Below, one piece after another: positions 22,042 to 33,723 of a stretch of DNA of 64,000 nucleotides. The notes below the pieces were generated by a model. That model made no database searches. It was not told where the DNA came from and saw only the letters and a list, made by a program, of their open reading frames with translations. Position numbers and translations under genes: made by a program. Source of the DNA: Tetracentron sinense (taxonomy: Eukaryota; Streptophyta; Magnoliopsida; Trochodendrales; Trochodendraceae); NCBI GenBank assembly GCA_015143295.1, contig CM026561.1:39994875-40058874 (forward strand), in the 5' to 3' direction. Positions within the stretch are counted from its first letter, which is position 1; each line of letters starts with the position of its first letter.

Positions 22042-24213
22042 TGTAACGACCCCAAAACCCCACCATGGACCTACTGGGACTTTTGGGTCCGCCACATTAC
22101 TTATCCCTGCTTAACCTCAATGACAAAAGGGCCATAATGAAAAGATAAATACACCAAAATAGCAACTATAAAATTCTTTTAAATAAAGGTCTTATCCGAT
22201 ATATCATAACCAAATATGTCCAAATCTATAAACATGAACTAAAGCAACATCTACTATAAAGGTCTTAAGTCTATTACAAATTCTCTCTCAATAAAACTGA
22301 ACTGAAAAGAAACTAATAATACAGGAACTGGTCAAGGTTCCAACCACCTCACCGAAGGGATCACCTTCAACTTCTGCTTCTTCCTGATAGGCTTACTCAA
22401 CCCACGGTGCACCTGCAGACTCTGGCTCTAAACCTGAAGACAATAACAAGTCGACTAGCATTGAAAATAATCAGCGGATATCTAATCTAACTAACAATAG
22501 CAATAATACATATACATGCTAAATATCCATTTCATGCGATAATTACGTAGTCAATAACAGTTTCATATGTACATAATCAGAGTGCGGAAACATGTGAACA
22601 TATCCTATCATCATCTTGATTCGTGTACTTGTGTGACTCTTGAACTTGTAGTATGAGTTTCATACATGCTTGTTTTCCTATAAAAATAGTCATCGAGGTC
22701 TTTATATTAAATCCATGGAGGTGCATCGACAGAAGCATAAGCCCCTAGAGCTTTAAATACCAAATGTCCATGATAATTATCCAGGACTTGAATCTTATCC
22801 ATGGAGAGCATCATTGATTACTGAAGCTACTTGAGCTATTAGGGTCCTTGTAAAATCATGCAGTGGTTCTTGTTCTTGTACTTGTTCTTGTACTTGTTCT
22901 CTTCTTGTACATGTACTTGTTCTTGTACTGTACTTGTATTTCAATGTCCAATGTTCAGTGTCTATGTAATATCCGTATCATCTTGTGTACAGGAGACTTG
23001 TAATCTACCACACATGCATGTGAAGTTGTGCTTGAGTATTGTGATATTATCCGAAACTGGGTCATTGCTTAATTTTCCATCTTCTACCAAGAAACCCTGG
23101 TAGGTTAAATCTTCCTAGTTAGAGAATTCCCGATGGGGAGGACTTCCTCTAGGCTTGGCCAATCTGAATGTCAATCACCATGCAATATATATATGACAAT
23201 AATTATCATAACATGTATGATATCTCTTGACCATATTTAAACAATTTGATTAACATCATTTCTACATTTTACAATTCAAAGATCCATATTAATATATCTA
23301 GTCTATTATTCATGAACCATTACCCTTCCTCCATTATCCATTAATATTCATCCACAAACCATAACATACAATCAAAACTCATCCATTATCATTTCCTCTT
23401 CATCTACAAACCATATCCATACCAGTCAACCCATTCATTGTCATTTAATCTATCCAATTCAATATAAACATCATCACATAATTTAATACAATTCCATTCC
23501 CTTTATCATATTTCAAAAGATCACCAAATAATATTAATATCTCATTTTAAATCTCAAGCATGATAATCAACTCATTTCCATAATAAACACTCAATAATAT
23601 TATATAATCATGTGAAATCATATAATAGATCGACCTTTTGGATCCCTCCCTTAGATCGAAATCACAAGATGAAGCTCCTTAAAGCTTTGAGGTTGAATTC
23701 CAAGCTAAACTTCTTCTTTTCCAAACCAAATCCTTCTCTTCCAAGCTAAATCTCCCTTAGAACCCTAGGTTTTTTCGCTTCCTTTGCCAAATAAGTTAGA
23801 AATGGTTAGGACACTCTAAAACCTCGAAATAGAACCCCTATTTATAGTCTCATGGGTTAAAACTCTAAAATCCACAATTTGAGGGTTTTTGAAACCTAAA
23901 ACGCACGCTCCAATCGATCATAACTAACCCTCGATTGATCGGGGCTTAACTGGACATTTTTCTCTTGTCGAACAGATCGGTCTGGGAGAGCCGATCGATT
24001 GGCCCGGGACAGAAAGCCTAGGCAATCCTCTGGTATCCCTCCAATCAATCGATCTGTGAGGTCCAATCGATTGGTGGTCTAAATTTGGGATTTTTTTCAT
24101 AGATTTGACCCTCCAACTTGCTTAACTTTACACATACATGCATAGAACACCAAAATGATAATAAACCCCTACCAAACAAGATTAAAAAGAAAGAAAAAGG
24201 TCTGGGCTCTACA
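22042..24213 (-). repeat. 3' LTR of Tekay/Del-type chromovirus
   Basis: TG...CA ends. It contains degenerate CGATCGAT dyads at about 23915-24075, a TATA-like TATAAATAGGGG (minus strand, about 23845), and an irregular CTTGTTCTTGTA microsatellite (22868-22940). It is similar along its length to 57867-60052. Confidence 0.88.
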
Positions 24214-24239
24214 TCCTCCCTTCTTAAAAGAATTTCTTC

Positions 24240-24780
24240 CACAAAATTTACGTCGAATAAGTGAGGATACTTTTTCACGGACTTCGGCTTCCCCTCCCAT
24301 GTAGCTTCCTCCTTAGAGTGATGCTCCCATTGCAAGAGACAAGAGGAATGACCTTAGTGCGCAAGACTTGTGTGTTTTCGGTCAAGTTTGAGCCGGTTGC
24401 TAACAAAAAGTCAAATCATCCTCGGACTTCCAATGAATCCAAATCAATGACGTGCGAATGATCCGATAAGTCCTTTTTTCAATATGGAGATGTGGACAGG
24501 CATTATGCAACTAGCCATGTGGAGTGGCAAGGTGACCCGATAGCAACTTCCTGATCTGGGTGATTGATCATTCAAAGGCCTACATATCTTGGACTGAGCT
24601 TGCCCCGCTTGCCAAATTTCATCACACTCTTCATAGATGAAATCTTGACTAATATAAATCTTCAACTCGAAACTTAAGATCCGTCCTGCGAGTATCGGCA
24701 TAACTCTTCTACCTACTCTGAGCTGTTTTTTAACATCTCTTTGATAGCTTTGAACTCTATCCACGGTCTGACTTGTGGTT
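24240..24780 (-). pseudogene. Integrase C-terminus and chromodomain fragment
   Basis: The minus strand gives W-E-H-H-S-K-E-E-A-T-W-E followed by Y-P-H-L-F (about 24335-24252), the end of a chromovirus chromodomain. Upstream, R-K-T-x-V-L-R-T-K-V-I-P-L (about 24390-24345) and further pieces to about 24780 match the integrase tail, with stops and frameshifts. The chromodomain steers integration to heterochromatin in related elements. Confidence 0.8.
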
Positions 24781-25489
24781 CCCTAGATTAATCAAATCTA
24801 GTATAACCAATGTGATTAAAATTCCATAAGGTGAGCCCCCTAGTTATAAAAATTATAGACATGGAAAGGACTACCTGTGAGTTTGTGTGATAGCTTCTAA
24901 TGGATGCAAACAGTGAGTAATGGCTACCTAGTCAGACAATAGGTATCTATATGGGTTGCTAGAGTGAAAGCCCCCACTGCCATTAGAGAGGGCTACCTTC
25001 TCACGTGTGTGAAAGTCACCAGTGTCCTAAGAACAGCTTGTGTGTACTCAAAAAGAATTTTCACTATGAGTACAATTTGACAGTAAAATAAAATGGTTTA
25101 TTAGTCAAATTTGGGGTAAAAATTGCTCATCATACAAGTATGGATATCTCTTGGTTTTAAAACTAGTTTTTGAACATTCTAGAGTTCCGTTTATACTATA
25201 ATGTCAAAATGTTGAATAAGGGAGGAAACCATTCCAAAGAGTCAAGTTATGAATTTTGGTTTCACACTCACATTACTTCTGAATGTTTCTTGACTCTGAT
25301 TGTGAATTTGATGCATAAACCAAATTTGATCACCTATGAACATCTATAGTTGTTTACATAATCCTTATTTATGACTACACTTGACATATCAATTCTTGGG
25401 TGCTTGTTCTTTATGATTTTGAAGAAATCAATTTTTGCATATATGCATGGTAATTAGGATATTTTGAGGAGAAAATGAGTTAAACCTTT
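24781..25489. other. AT-rich stretch without visible gene
   Basis: No reading frame or repeat structure is convincing. It sits between the truncated chromovirus and the Sirevirus-like element and may belong to the 5' end of the latter. Confidence 0.4.
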
Positions 25490-25550
25490 CTTTGGTTGAG
25501 GGGGAGAAATATGGTTTTTAAGTCAAAATTTTCTGAAAAATTTTCCAGAC

Positions 25551-25609
25551 CACCGATCGCTCGATGTTATGGACCGATCGATCGGTCTTTCGTGAACAGG
25601 GTTATAAAA
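25551..25609 (+). promoter_or_regulatory. Dyads plus TATA box upstream of the ORF
   Basis: ACCGATCGATCGGT is perfect at 25573-25586, with an imperfect copy at 25551-25564. TATAAAA follows at 25603-25609, about 190 bases before the ORF start at 25799. The layout copies that of the downstream LTR. Confidence 0.5.
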
Positions 25610-25798
25610 CCCTCATTTCTCATTTTTCTATTTACTTGTTCTCCGAACTCTAGAGCGATCTCTCGGTTTCTTCTTCTTCAAATCCTTCCTACGGTCATTC
25701 CTTTCTAATCTAAGAGTTTCCAAGCATCAAAAAGGTAATCTTTGTTCCTTTTCTTTCTTTTGGGTTGATTTTCTCATCTAGGGCATCAAAAATCCAAG

Positions 25799-27085
25799 AT
25801 GGTTTTTTCATTTTCCTTTGTTATTCTTGCATTCCTCATGTCCGGTGTTTCTAAATGCCAGAGATTGGTCCTCAACAACCAAGAGGACCCTCTCGAGGAA
25901 GAGGATCTCCATGAGCCCGTATCATTCACTCCTATAGGGCATGGAATTTCTATTGGAGATCGTCCTCTCCGTAGGATAGTAGACTCAACTGCTGAGAATC
26001 GCCAAAAGGCCCTGGCTGATAAAACTCGGAAAAATAAGGGGAAAGCTTCATCTTCTCAAACCATTCCACTTTCTCCCTTCATTAGCCCTTCTACTGCTCA
26101 ACTTTACAGTGAGTATTTTAGCAAGAAGGCTGTTATGGTTGAGAGGGGTATTCAAATTTCGGATTTTGGTGATTATCATCTTCCTATACTCATTACCGAT
26201 TGTAAATGAGAAGGTATACTCACCTTATCTGGTCCTGCCCCTATCCAATTAGTCCAGGAATTCTATTCCAATTTTTCTAAGATCAACACAAAGACCTGGT
26301 CATTTAAATCCCGGTCTTTAGAAAAATTAGTTGTCATGAACCCTGCTGTTATTGCAAAATTTCTTAGTTGTCCTCGAGTTCCTGATGCCTATTATCCTTA
26401 TAAATATAAGACAAATGAGGAAAAGGAGTTCATGGACAATGTAGTCACCTTTCTTTGTGGTGCTCCTACACTTTGGGTTGGCTCTCTCATTGTCGTGTCT
26501 AAGCTCACTAGGGATGCAAGACTTGTAAACCTAGTCATGAGTGCCAATATCCATTCGAAGGTTCATACTGCGAACCTTAGGGAAGATAGAGCTCGATTCT
26601 TGTTCAGTCTTCTACGTGGCCATGATATTGATCTTGCCGCGCACATTATTGATCTGATGATACAGGCTCATCGTGCCGATACTGTTGTTAATGCTCTTCC
26701 ATTTGGTTCCCTGATTACTAAACTCCTTGGTGCTCAAGGGGTTATTGCTCCTCCTGGTGCTTTTACTCGCATTCCCAAGGGTCCAATCAACAAAAAGACC
26801 CTAGCTCAGAGTTTCTCACATGCTTCAGTTAGAGATACTGATGAGGATGCTGAAGGTGGTGTAGGTTCATCTCGTCCTCCTCCGACTTCGATTGATGATC
26901 TTGCCAGTATGATGAGAGAGATGCAAATGGATCTCAGGACCCATGTTGCCTCTTAGAGTTTACTACAGAGATCTGTGGTCGCCTTGGATCACTTGATGCA
27001 GCAGTAGTAGGAGTGCAGTGAGATGTTCGTGATTTTAGAGCATATTATGAGTCTCAGCTCACTTCTGATGATGAGGAGAAAGTTT
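25799..27085 (+). pseudogene. Putative plant transposon protein (Transposase_32-like) ORF
   Basis: Frame 2 gives 136 codons, one TGA (26207-26209), then 206 codons to a TAG at 26954-26956, and continues in the same frame to about 27085 with two more TAGs after Q-Q. The body (V-I-A-K-F-L-S-C-P-R-V-P, N-E-E-K-E-F, A-N-I-H-S-K-V, D-L-A-A-H-I-I-D-L-M-I, A-L-P-F-G-S-L-I-T-K-L-L) resembles the family named putative plant transposon protein. This assignment is from memory of the pattern, not a search. The upstream part is acidic and Lys-rich. Function is unknown; such ORFs sit in LTR elements and may be Gag-like. The stops look like TGG or CAG mutations. Confidence 0.6.
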
Positions 27086-27315
27086 GATGTACTAGGATAC
27101 TCCTTATGTTTCACTTTTATCTTTAGGAGTTTACTGTAGTCCTAGTGTTATTTCGATCCATTGGATGTCTTTTGTTTCGGTTGTACTCAATACAAACCAT
27201 TTGTTCATATGGATGTTATAGACATGAGATGATGTTAAATGTTTTATTTTATCTCATATCATATGACGCTTTTGCCTTAATTCTATTATTCATATTCCGC
27301 CTTTGGCATTTCGAG

Positions 27316-27331
27316 CCAAAAAGGGGGAGAG
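27316..27331 (+). other. First polypurine tract
   Basis: CCAAAAAGGGGGAGAG, immediately followed by a TG-start sequence, about 247 bases upstream of the second tract. Confidence 0.5.
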
Positions 27332-27562
27332 ATGTGTAGGAACCTGTGGTTTTTTATTATTTCCCATGCTCCACAGGTTTTTGATTGAGCATGTGCAGGC
27401 AAACAGGTTCTAAGATTGGTGAAACATGACAAGTTGAAGTGTCATGTATTTTATACTTGTACTTGTATTGAGTCATTTAAAGGTCCAATTTTCCATTTTT
27501 TGAATCATTTGGGAAAATTTGAACCTAGTATGTGAGTCAGTCTTGTTTTGTCCCGGAATTGC

Positions 27563-27575
27563 CAAAGGGGGAGAT
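27563..27575 (+). other. Second polypurine tract before LTR
   Basis: CAAAGGGGGAGAT directly precedes TGTAAATCCC, the apparent LTR start. This form is usual just before Sirevirus-type 3' LTRs. Confidence 0.6.
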
Positions 27576-28886
27576 TGTAAATCCCTACTTCGGTGTTGGA
27601 AAATTCCGTGATCATTTGATAGGTCATGTGTGTTGAGTCTTGTTCAACTTGTCATAAGAGCTAAAGCTTCAAGAAGAGTGAAGAAACTGAAGAAAAAGCT
27701 TTTACTTCGGATCTAGACAGGTAATGGACGTAGAGACCCCTACCTATGTTGGATTTGACTTAGATAACCCTAAACATACCTAGGAGGATAGTTTTAAGCC
27801 TAACAATGAATATTGGTCTTAATTGAATCAAACAAAAATAAAGTTTAAAAAGTTTTAGCTGAAATTCTGTCTCCACCGATCTCTCGGTGTTGAGACCGAT
27901 CGCTCGGTGGCCTACCGAGAGATCGGTGGCTATCGACTGGTGATAATTTTTGTATGGGCTAAAATTCCAGAGAGTTGTTTTTGGACCGCTCGCTCGGTCA
28001 TATGTACCGATCGATCGGTGGCCTACCGAATAGATCTGTGGCTATCGACTGGTCTAAAATTCTGTATGAGGTATTTTTCCAAAGAGGTTATTTTTAACCG
28101 ATCTCTCGGTGTGAAGACCGATTGGTCCCTTTTGGACCGAGCGATCGGTTATGAGCACCGATCGATCGGTCCTTGTAAACAAGATTTTCTTAATTTTCTA
28201 GACTCTTTTCTAAACCCTATATAAACAACTTTTGGAGACCTAATTTGGATCCACGGTTTATTTTTGAAAGAGTAGAGATCTGAGAAACCTATCTAGGGTT
28301 TTATCCATTCTTATCTGTTGATCTTTGTTGATCTCTCCTCTTTCAATCATCCTAGAGAATGCAAGTATAGATCTATTCCTTTGATCTTGCATTGTGTGAT
28401 CTCAGATCTGTATGAGATCCCTCTAGGGTTTGAAGCTTTCTAAATTGATTCACAACCCTACACCTTGTGTGTGTGTCTGGTGTATGATCCGGAGCCTTCT
28501 CAGAAGGAGATCGATCATGAGAGATCGTGGTATTGAAGTAGCTTGAGAAGATTTGGTCGGTGTGGAACCGAAGCTGCTACGGTAGAGATCGAACCTGCTG
28601 GTTCGTGGAAATCAAGAGTAAGAGTCTGTACCTATGAACATCGTGTCCGGTTTGGGTAAGGTCTTGTCTTGTACTTGAATTCTTCTTATAGTGAAGTTTG
28701 TTGCTGGACGAGGTCCCGTGGTTTTTCCCGAAAGGGTTTTCCACGTAAAAATCTGATGTGTTAGATTTGTGTGGATTATTTGTGTGAATCACTTATTGAT
28801 TTCTGAACAAATAACTAAAAATTTTAAATTGGTTAGAAATTCTTAGATAGACCTATTCACCCCCCCCCCCCCCCCCCTCTAGGTCA
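27576..28886 (+). repeat. 3' LTR of Sirevirus-like element
   Basis: It begins TGTAAATCCC after the PPT and probably ends CTAGGTCA after a run of 18 C (28860-28877). Eight ACCGA-N4-TCGGT dyads (27875-28170) lie upstream of TATATAAA (28218-28225). The end coordinate is an estimate, because the chromodomain of the next element begins soon after. Confidence 0.6.
27875..28170. promoter_or_regulatory. Array of eight ACCGA-N4-TCGGT dyads
   Basis: 14-base dyads at 27875, 27895, 27914, 27985 (one mismatch), 28006, 28097, 28136 and 28157. Arms are constant, and the spacers are TCTC, TCGC, GAGA, TCGC, TCGA, TCTC, GCGA and TCGA. They occupy the 340 bases upstream of the TATA box, the usual enhancer region of an LTR. 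Confidence 0.75.
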
Positions 28887-28904
28887 TAGAGATCATTAAT
28901 CAAG

Positions 28905-29087
28905 GCAATTTCAAGAAGATTTGACGTGATTGAACAACCAATACAAATTCTGGATCAAAAGGAACATGTCTTGAGAAAGAAGACCATTCACTTTGTTCTC
29001 CTATGTTGGCAACACCACTCCAACGAAGAAGCTATATGGGAAAGAGAGGATGAGGTTCAAGAAAAGTATACCTACCTATTCGACTAA
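28905..29087 (+). pseudogene. Chromodomain fragment of Gypsy integrase
   Basis: The frame reads ...Q-P-I-Q-I-L-D, R-K-K-T-I-H-F-V, W-Q-H-H-S-N-E-E-A-I-W-E-R-E-D-E-V and ends Y-L-F-D, then a stop. This is the chromodomain and end of a Tekay/Del-type Pol. It matches the antisense copy at 24252-24390 in arrangement but differs in sequence, so it is a different family. Confidence 0.82.
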
Positions 29088-29764
29088 GGTATGTAATTTC
29101 GATGACGAAATTCTTTTAAAGTGGGAGGATGTAATGACCTAAATTAAATCCCTTGTTTCCCGGTTATATAATTTAATTTTCTAAATAAATATGCATGAAT
29201 TATACATAAATCCTAGGAGAAATTAATGTGTTAAAATCTCGGATGAGAAAACCCATTTATTTCATTCAATTTAACTAATTCGGAAGAATAAATTACATGA
29301 AATAAAAGAACCAAAAAGTAGCGAAAGACTTTTTTTTAAAATGGGGATCGGCACTGCCGATTTATCGCCCACCGGCGGCGATCGATCGCTCACTGGCAGC
29401 GATCGATCGCTCAACGTGGTGATTTTCGACCGTGTTGCGCGATTTTTCGAGTTTTTTTAACTCCCTGGGTCCCCAGACCCTATAAATAACCCTCCAACTC
29501 GGGAGTTAGGGTTTCTAAAGGCTTCTAAACCTAAAAAAGTGAAAATTGAGAGTTTTTGAGAGATCAAAAAAGGGAAAACTGAAGGAATTCAAAGATTTGG
29601 TCAGAAAAATGAGAAAAAAGGCCTGAGGATCAAGATAGAACCCTATTCGCAAGAGATAGATCGTAGGGAGACAATCAAGTGTAGTAAATAACAGATGTAG
29701 TATTCAATATTTTAAATAGTTAACCTACATGACAAATTAAAGTGAGGAAATCTAAGTAAGAATA

Positions 29765-30130
29765 TTGGAATAAATAGGATGTGAAGAACCATAATTATGA
29801 TCTCAGTTTATTATTTTTGGATTGTTAAAATAGGATGTGAAAAACCATAATAATGATATCTGTTTATTATTCTTAGATGGTTAAAATAGGATGTGAAGAA
29901 CCATGTTTATGATTTAAGTTTATTATTCGTGGATGATTAAAATAGGATGTGAAGAACTATAGCTATGATTTCAGTTTATTATTCTTTGATGGTTAAAATA
30001 GGATGTGAAGATCCTATTTATGTTACTGTTTCATTATTCTTGAATCGTTAAAATAGGATGTGAAGCACCTATTTATGATATTGTTTCATTATTCTTGAAT
30101 CGTTAAATTATGATGTAAAGAACTATGTTT
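29765..30130. repeat. About 60-bp tandem repeat, six units
   Basis: Each unit contains TTAAAATAGGATGTGAAG, ACCAT or ACCTAT, ATGAT and TTTATTATTCTTGG variants. Units diverge gradually. The array lies inside the LTR downstream of its TATA box. Confidence 0.85.
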
Positions 30131-31056
30131 AAATTAATTATGATTCAACAAGAGGATTGAGAAATTTATTTGAAGTACATGGATTTATGAGGAGAATGGG
30201 ATGATGGATGGAATTGAATTGAGGATTTAATTGTAGTATTTTAATGATATGTGAGTTTAATTTTATGTTTAAAATTCATGAGAATTATTATTGAGGAAAG
30301 GTGTTATAATTAGGATGTTGATCATGATTAAAAAAAAGGAGTTTTTGATATTTAATTAGATCCTAATTTATGAATATCTTAATAGCAACTATGATGTTTG
30401 ATTGTCGAATTATAGGAAATGTGAGAGATTGTGTATTTCTATTATACTTCTTAATACATGACATACCATTGAGTAAACGAACCTCTGATGAAAGTCAAGC
30501 TTGCCTAAGTCTGGTTAACATAGTGGTATGGGACGCTATAGTGAGATGTCCTATGGCCCTTGACGGTTAGTCTTAATTGTAATTTAAACAAGAGGTATAT
30601 CATAATGCACTCACAAATGAAAAATATGTAAAAGTATGAAGAGAGAATTAAAGACCTTAATAAGATTTTAAGTAAGATTAAAAGTAAAGTAAGTAAAAAA
30701 GAAAGAAAGACACGAAAACGATAATGTATGTATGTGTTTTGCACCACCAATTGCCGCTAGTAGGGCGAGATGTATGCCAAAGTAAGTAAGCTGTCGTACC
30801 AGAAAATGTACTAAACCGTCCGTGCCGGATAATGTACGAAGGATGGTATCTCGGTAAAGTAAAGTATAGTAACCCATTTGCTTATATGGTAAAGTTGTAT
30901 TTTAATTTATTACAAATGTATGTAAATGTGTATTGATGAGATGATAATGTATGAAATATGAAAAGTAAGAAAAGTAAGAAAGTAAGAAAAAAAAAGAAAA
31001 AAAAAGAAAGAAATTGACATAATGTACATATTTATTTTCCGCACTCTGATTATATA

Positions 31057-31774
31057 TGAAGGGGAAAAAATACCGGAAGAGACACGCGCCAGCTGCAACT
31101 GTTCACACTCTGGTTAACTGGTGGAAGGTAGAAGTTGAAGGGTGTGATACCCTGACCTGTACTCCGATGATAAAGTAAGTAGGTGGAGAAAATGATGAAC
31201 AGTAAGGCAAACAGTAGCACTGAAAAATATATGCGTCTTTCGATCCCTTTAATACTGAAATTCTTGGGGTATTTATAGGTTAACCTTGGTATGGCCATAG
31301 ATGCCTATACCACGTGCCCTGCACTCATTACCAAATATGTCAGTAAAATCTGCCACCTGTTGCATCACACGTGAAAGCCTACCATTAGTTCAGTCGGTTG
31401 GGTCTGACAGCACACAGAAGTGACCTGCATTAAATGTCAAGGCGGTGCTTTCGGCCCACTTGTCAGAACAATCGATCGCCTCCTGATTACTCCCTCCTGC
31501 GAGTCGGTCTCGTTGTTGACTCGAGCTCGGGTACGTTGTATATATCTTAAAATATGACCTGGACATCCTTATCTGAGTTACAACGGACTCGTTGTTTAAT
31601 TAACACCGGAAACGTTGTCGAGAATACAACATCTACGTTGTGCACAAGACAACGAACACGTTGTCAAAACCACAACGAGTTTATCATATGTCCACGTGTC
31701 ACTTTTGTGCACAAAACAACAAAAGCCAGCTCGTTCCCCAACGTTAATTAGTTTTACGAATTTTATCCCTTACA
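31057..31774 (-). mobile_element. Solo LTR of the Tat-like Gypsy family
   Basis: On the plus strand it begins TGAAGGGGAAA and ends TCCCTTACA, matching the LTR at 14914-15812 along its length but shorter (718 bp). It is flanked by a perfect 5-bp duplication ATATA (31052-31056 and 31775-31779), so it is a genuine insertion followed by LTR-LTR recombination. ACAACG dyads are present near 31580-31680, for example ACAACG-GACT-CGTTGT. Confidence 0.93.
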
Positions 31775-32293
31775 ATATATGTAAACTGATGTATGAAGTG
31801 ATGAAATGTATGTAAAATATTATTCATTATATTGTTTATTTTGATATGTTATATACGCGGAGTAACTCGTTACTCAGTTGATGACTTTTGTTGTCAGCAG
31901 GTTTAGGTTTTGATATTTGTACACCAAGACCTTGAGAAGAAGAGGAGTACATCGAGGAACCCGAATGTGACTATCCCGAGGAAGAAAAGGACCTTGATCG
32001 ATGGCCCTATTATTGAAGTTATTTGTTGGTTATTTAAATTTCGGGAGACTTTAATTAATTTTTTAGAGATACATGTTAGTTTAGTCTTTATGATTATGGT
32101 CAAGATGGGTGATTAGGATATATTACTTTTAGTTGCATTATGGAGTTTGGATTTTAGTTGATGGTTTAATTGAAAAATAAAATTTATATCTGTATTTTAG
32201 TATGCCTTAAATTGCTTCTAACGGGATGAATTATTAAGTAAGTCACGTGCCAAGATCTCACATTCTCCTAGGTGGGGTTTTGGGGCGCGACAG

Positions 32294-32790
32294 TTATTTT
32301 ATAAGCATTGTGGTTCCTCATACTCAAAGAAATTCTCATGTCTTGCATGTTAGTGGTTTCGTCCTTCTTAAGGTAGACTCAAACTAAATGTGGATGGTGC
32401 CTCTAGAGGCAATCCAAGGCTGGCAGGTGGTGGAGATATTATCCAGAACCATACAGAAAATCCAATTGCAACTTTCTATTCTTTCTATGGCTCTTATACT
32501 AACAATATAGCCGGATATCGTTCTCTTCTAGATGGCCTTTCCCTTTGTCATAGAATTGATGCTCTTCAAGTGGATGTTGAATCTAATTCTAAAATTCTTG
32601 TTGACGCTTGAAATGGTAAAATTAGCTACTCTTGGTACTGGAATAAGGGTATAAGTCGCTTGATGGATATGTGCTCCTCCCACAGTCATATATTCAGAGA
32701 AGCTAATGTGGTTGCGTATTTTCTCGAAAATTATGGTTGTGATTTGCAGAATTCATGCTCCCTTATTCATGCTCCCTTCTACTTGGACTT
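32294..32790 (+). pseudogene. LINE-type RNase H fragment, copy 0
   Basis: After TTATTTTATAAGCATTGTGG the frame gives L-K-L-N-V-D-G-A-S-R-G-N-P-x-L-A-G-G-G, the start of an RNase H domain as in plant non-LTR retrotransposons, then S-Y-T-N-N-I-A and, after a stop, E-A-N-V-V-A-Y-F. The catalytic Asp of V-D-G is present. It is collinear with 46821-47300 and 56105-56600. The chromovirus LTR end at 32292 cuts its upstream flank. Confidence 0.75.
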
Positions 32791-33723
32791 CAACATATTA
32801 AACTGGTGGCGAGTCAATAGCCCTAAGCTTCCAATACTTTTCAAGATGGCTTGTGATGTCTTATCATTCCAATATCCACTGTTGTTTTATAATCGACATT
32901 CAATACTCGAGGTAGGATACTTGATCAAACTCATAATTCATTGCTTCCAGAATTTGTTAAGGCTTGGTATGTATACAAGACTAGCTACCACCTGTAAATA
33001 AAGTAAGTTCTTCATCAAATGTAATTTATAGATTTATCCATTATAATATACACATTTTAGTATTAAACTTTTATTGCATGTTTTATAGATTTTGGATCTA
33101 CTACCACACTTACGGATGATGTCACCTAGGGTAATGATTCTCCTACGTTATTTGTTTCTCTAAAATAGGTACAAAAGTGTATCATAAAGTTTTTATCATT
33201 GTTGTTATTTGCTTTGGTAACTCATTATTGCGCAAGGATTTTTAACGATAGGATGGTTGAATGTTCGATGACGCAAATTTTAAAAAGGCCCTTTTTTTAA
33301 TGGTATTTTGATATTTCAATCATTTTAAAGAATCAGAAGGGAACCCCTCACAATGGGTTCTCTCCATCACTGCCTCTCACAATGGTTCTTCTCAGATTAT
33401 ACATGGCGATCAACCCCAATAATCGGGACCAGCCTTCGAGTTAGATCACACATATTTGGACCCTTAACGAGGGACCAATGCAATGGTCAGACCAATAATC
33501 TGGACCAGCCTTCAAGTTAGATCACACATATTTGGACCCTTAATGAGGGACCAATGCAATGGTCAGACCCTTCGGGTCTGACCGCGCAGTGGGACTATCC
33601 TCCCCGGACAGACTTTACATGAGCCTAGCTTTCGAGTTGAGCTTTGATATGGGCATGCTTTTGATTAAAACCAAATGTGACATCTTTTACCCCCATCAAC
33701 TAATGGAACCGAAAGAAACGGAG
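32791..33723. other. Intergenic with a 76-bp tandem duplication
   Basis: No gene is seen. At about 33405-33570 a segment of about 76 bases, with GGACCAGCCTTC, TTAGATCACACATATTTGG and CCAATGCAATGGTCAGACC, occurs twice in tandem with a few differences. Confidence 0.6.

Larger units (their letters stand above)
22042..24780 (-). mobile_element. Truncated Tekay/Del-type chromovirus, antisense
   Basis: LTR 22042-24213 (2172 bp, TGTAACGACC...GCTCTACA on the plus strand) is followed on its upstream side by a PPT (TCCTCCCTTCTT reversed, 24214-24230) and the 3' end of pol (24231-about 24780). So this is the 3' LTR plus the tail of one element, with everything upstream of integrase lost. The LTR is the same family as 57867-60052 in opposite orientation, with a matching start, end, TATA region and CTTGT-rich repeat. 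Confidence 0.88.
25490..28886 (+). mobile_element. Sirevirus-like non-autonomous LTR element
   Basis: One large ORF (25799 on) without RT, protease or integrase is followed by two PPT-like runs and an LTR-like block (27576-28886). The block has upstream palindromes, a TATA box, and ends in a C-run followed by CTCTAGGTCA. PPT duplication and a C-rich LTR end are features of Sirevirus-type Copia elements. A matching 5' LTR was not found; the region 25540-25610 has similar palindromes and a TATA box but is not clearly the same sequence. Boundaries are approximate. Confidence 0.55.
28905..32292 (+). mobile_element. 3' end of a chromovirus: chromodomain, PPT and LTR
   Basis: A chromodomain fragment (28905-29087), PPT (TTTAAAGTGGGAGGA, about 29115-29129) and LTR (29130-32292) are contiguous. 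The LTR is split by a solo Tat-family LTR (31057-31774) with target duplications. Without that insert the LTR is about 2440 bp. Everything upstream of the chromodomain is missing at the junction with the Sirevirus-like LTR. Confidence 0.85.
29130..32292 (+). repeat. Chromovirus LTR interrupted by a solo LTR
   Basis: It starts TGTAATGACC and ends GGGGCGCGACA, the same end as the solo LTR 43538-46142. It includes two GCGATCGATCGC palindromes (29378-29389 and 29399-29410), a TATA box TATAAATA (29481-29488), a 61-bp tandem repeat (29765-30130) and A/G-rich simple repeats (30640-31010). Confidence 0.83.
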
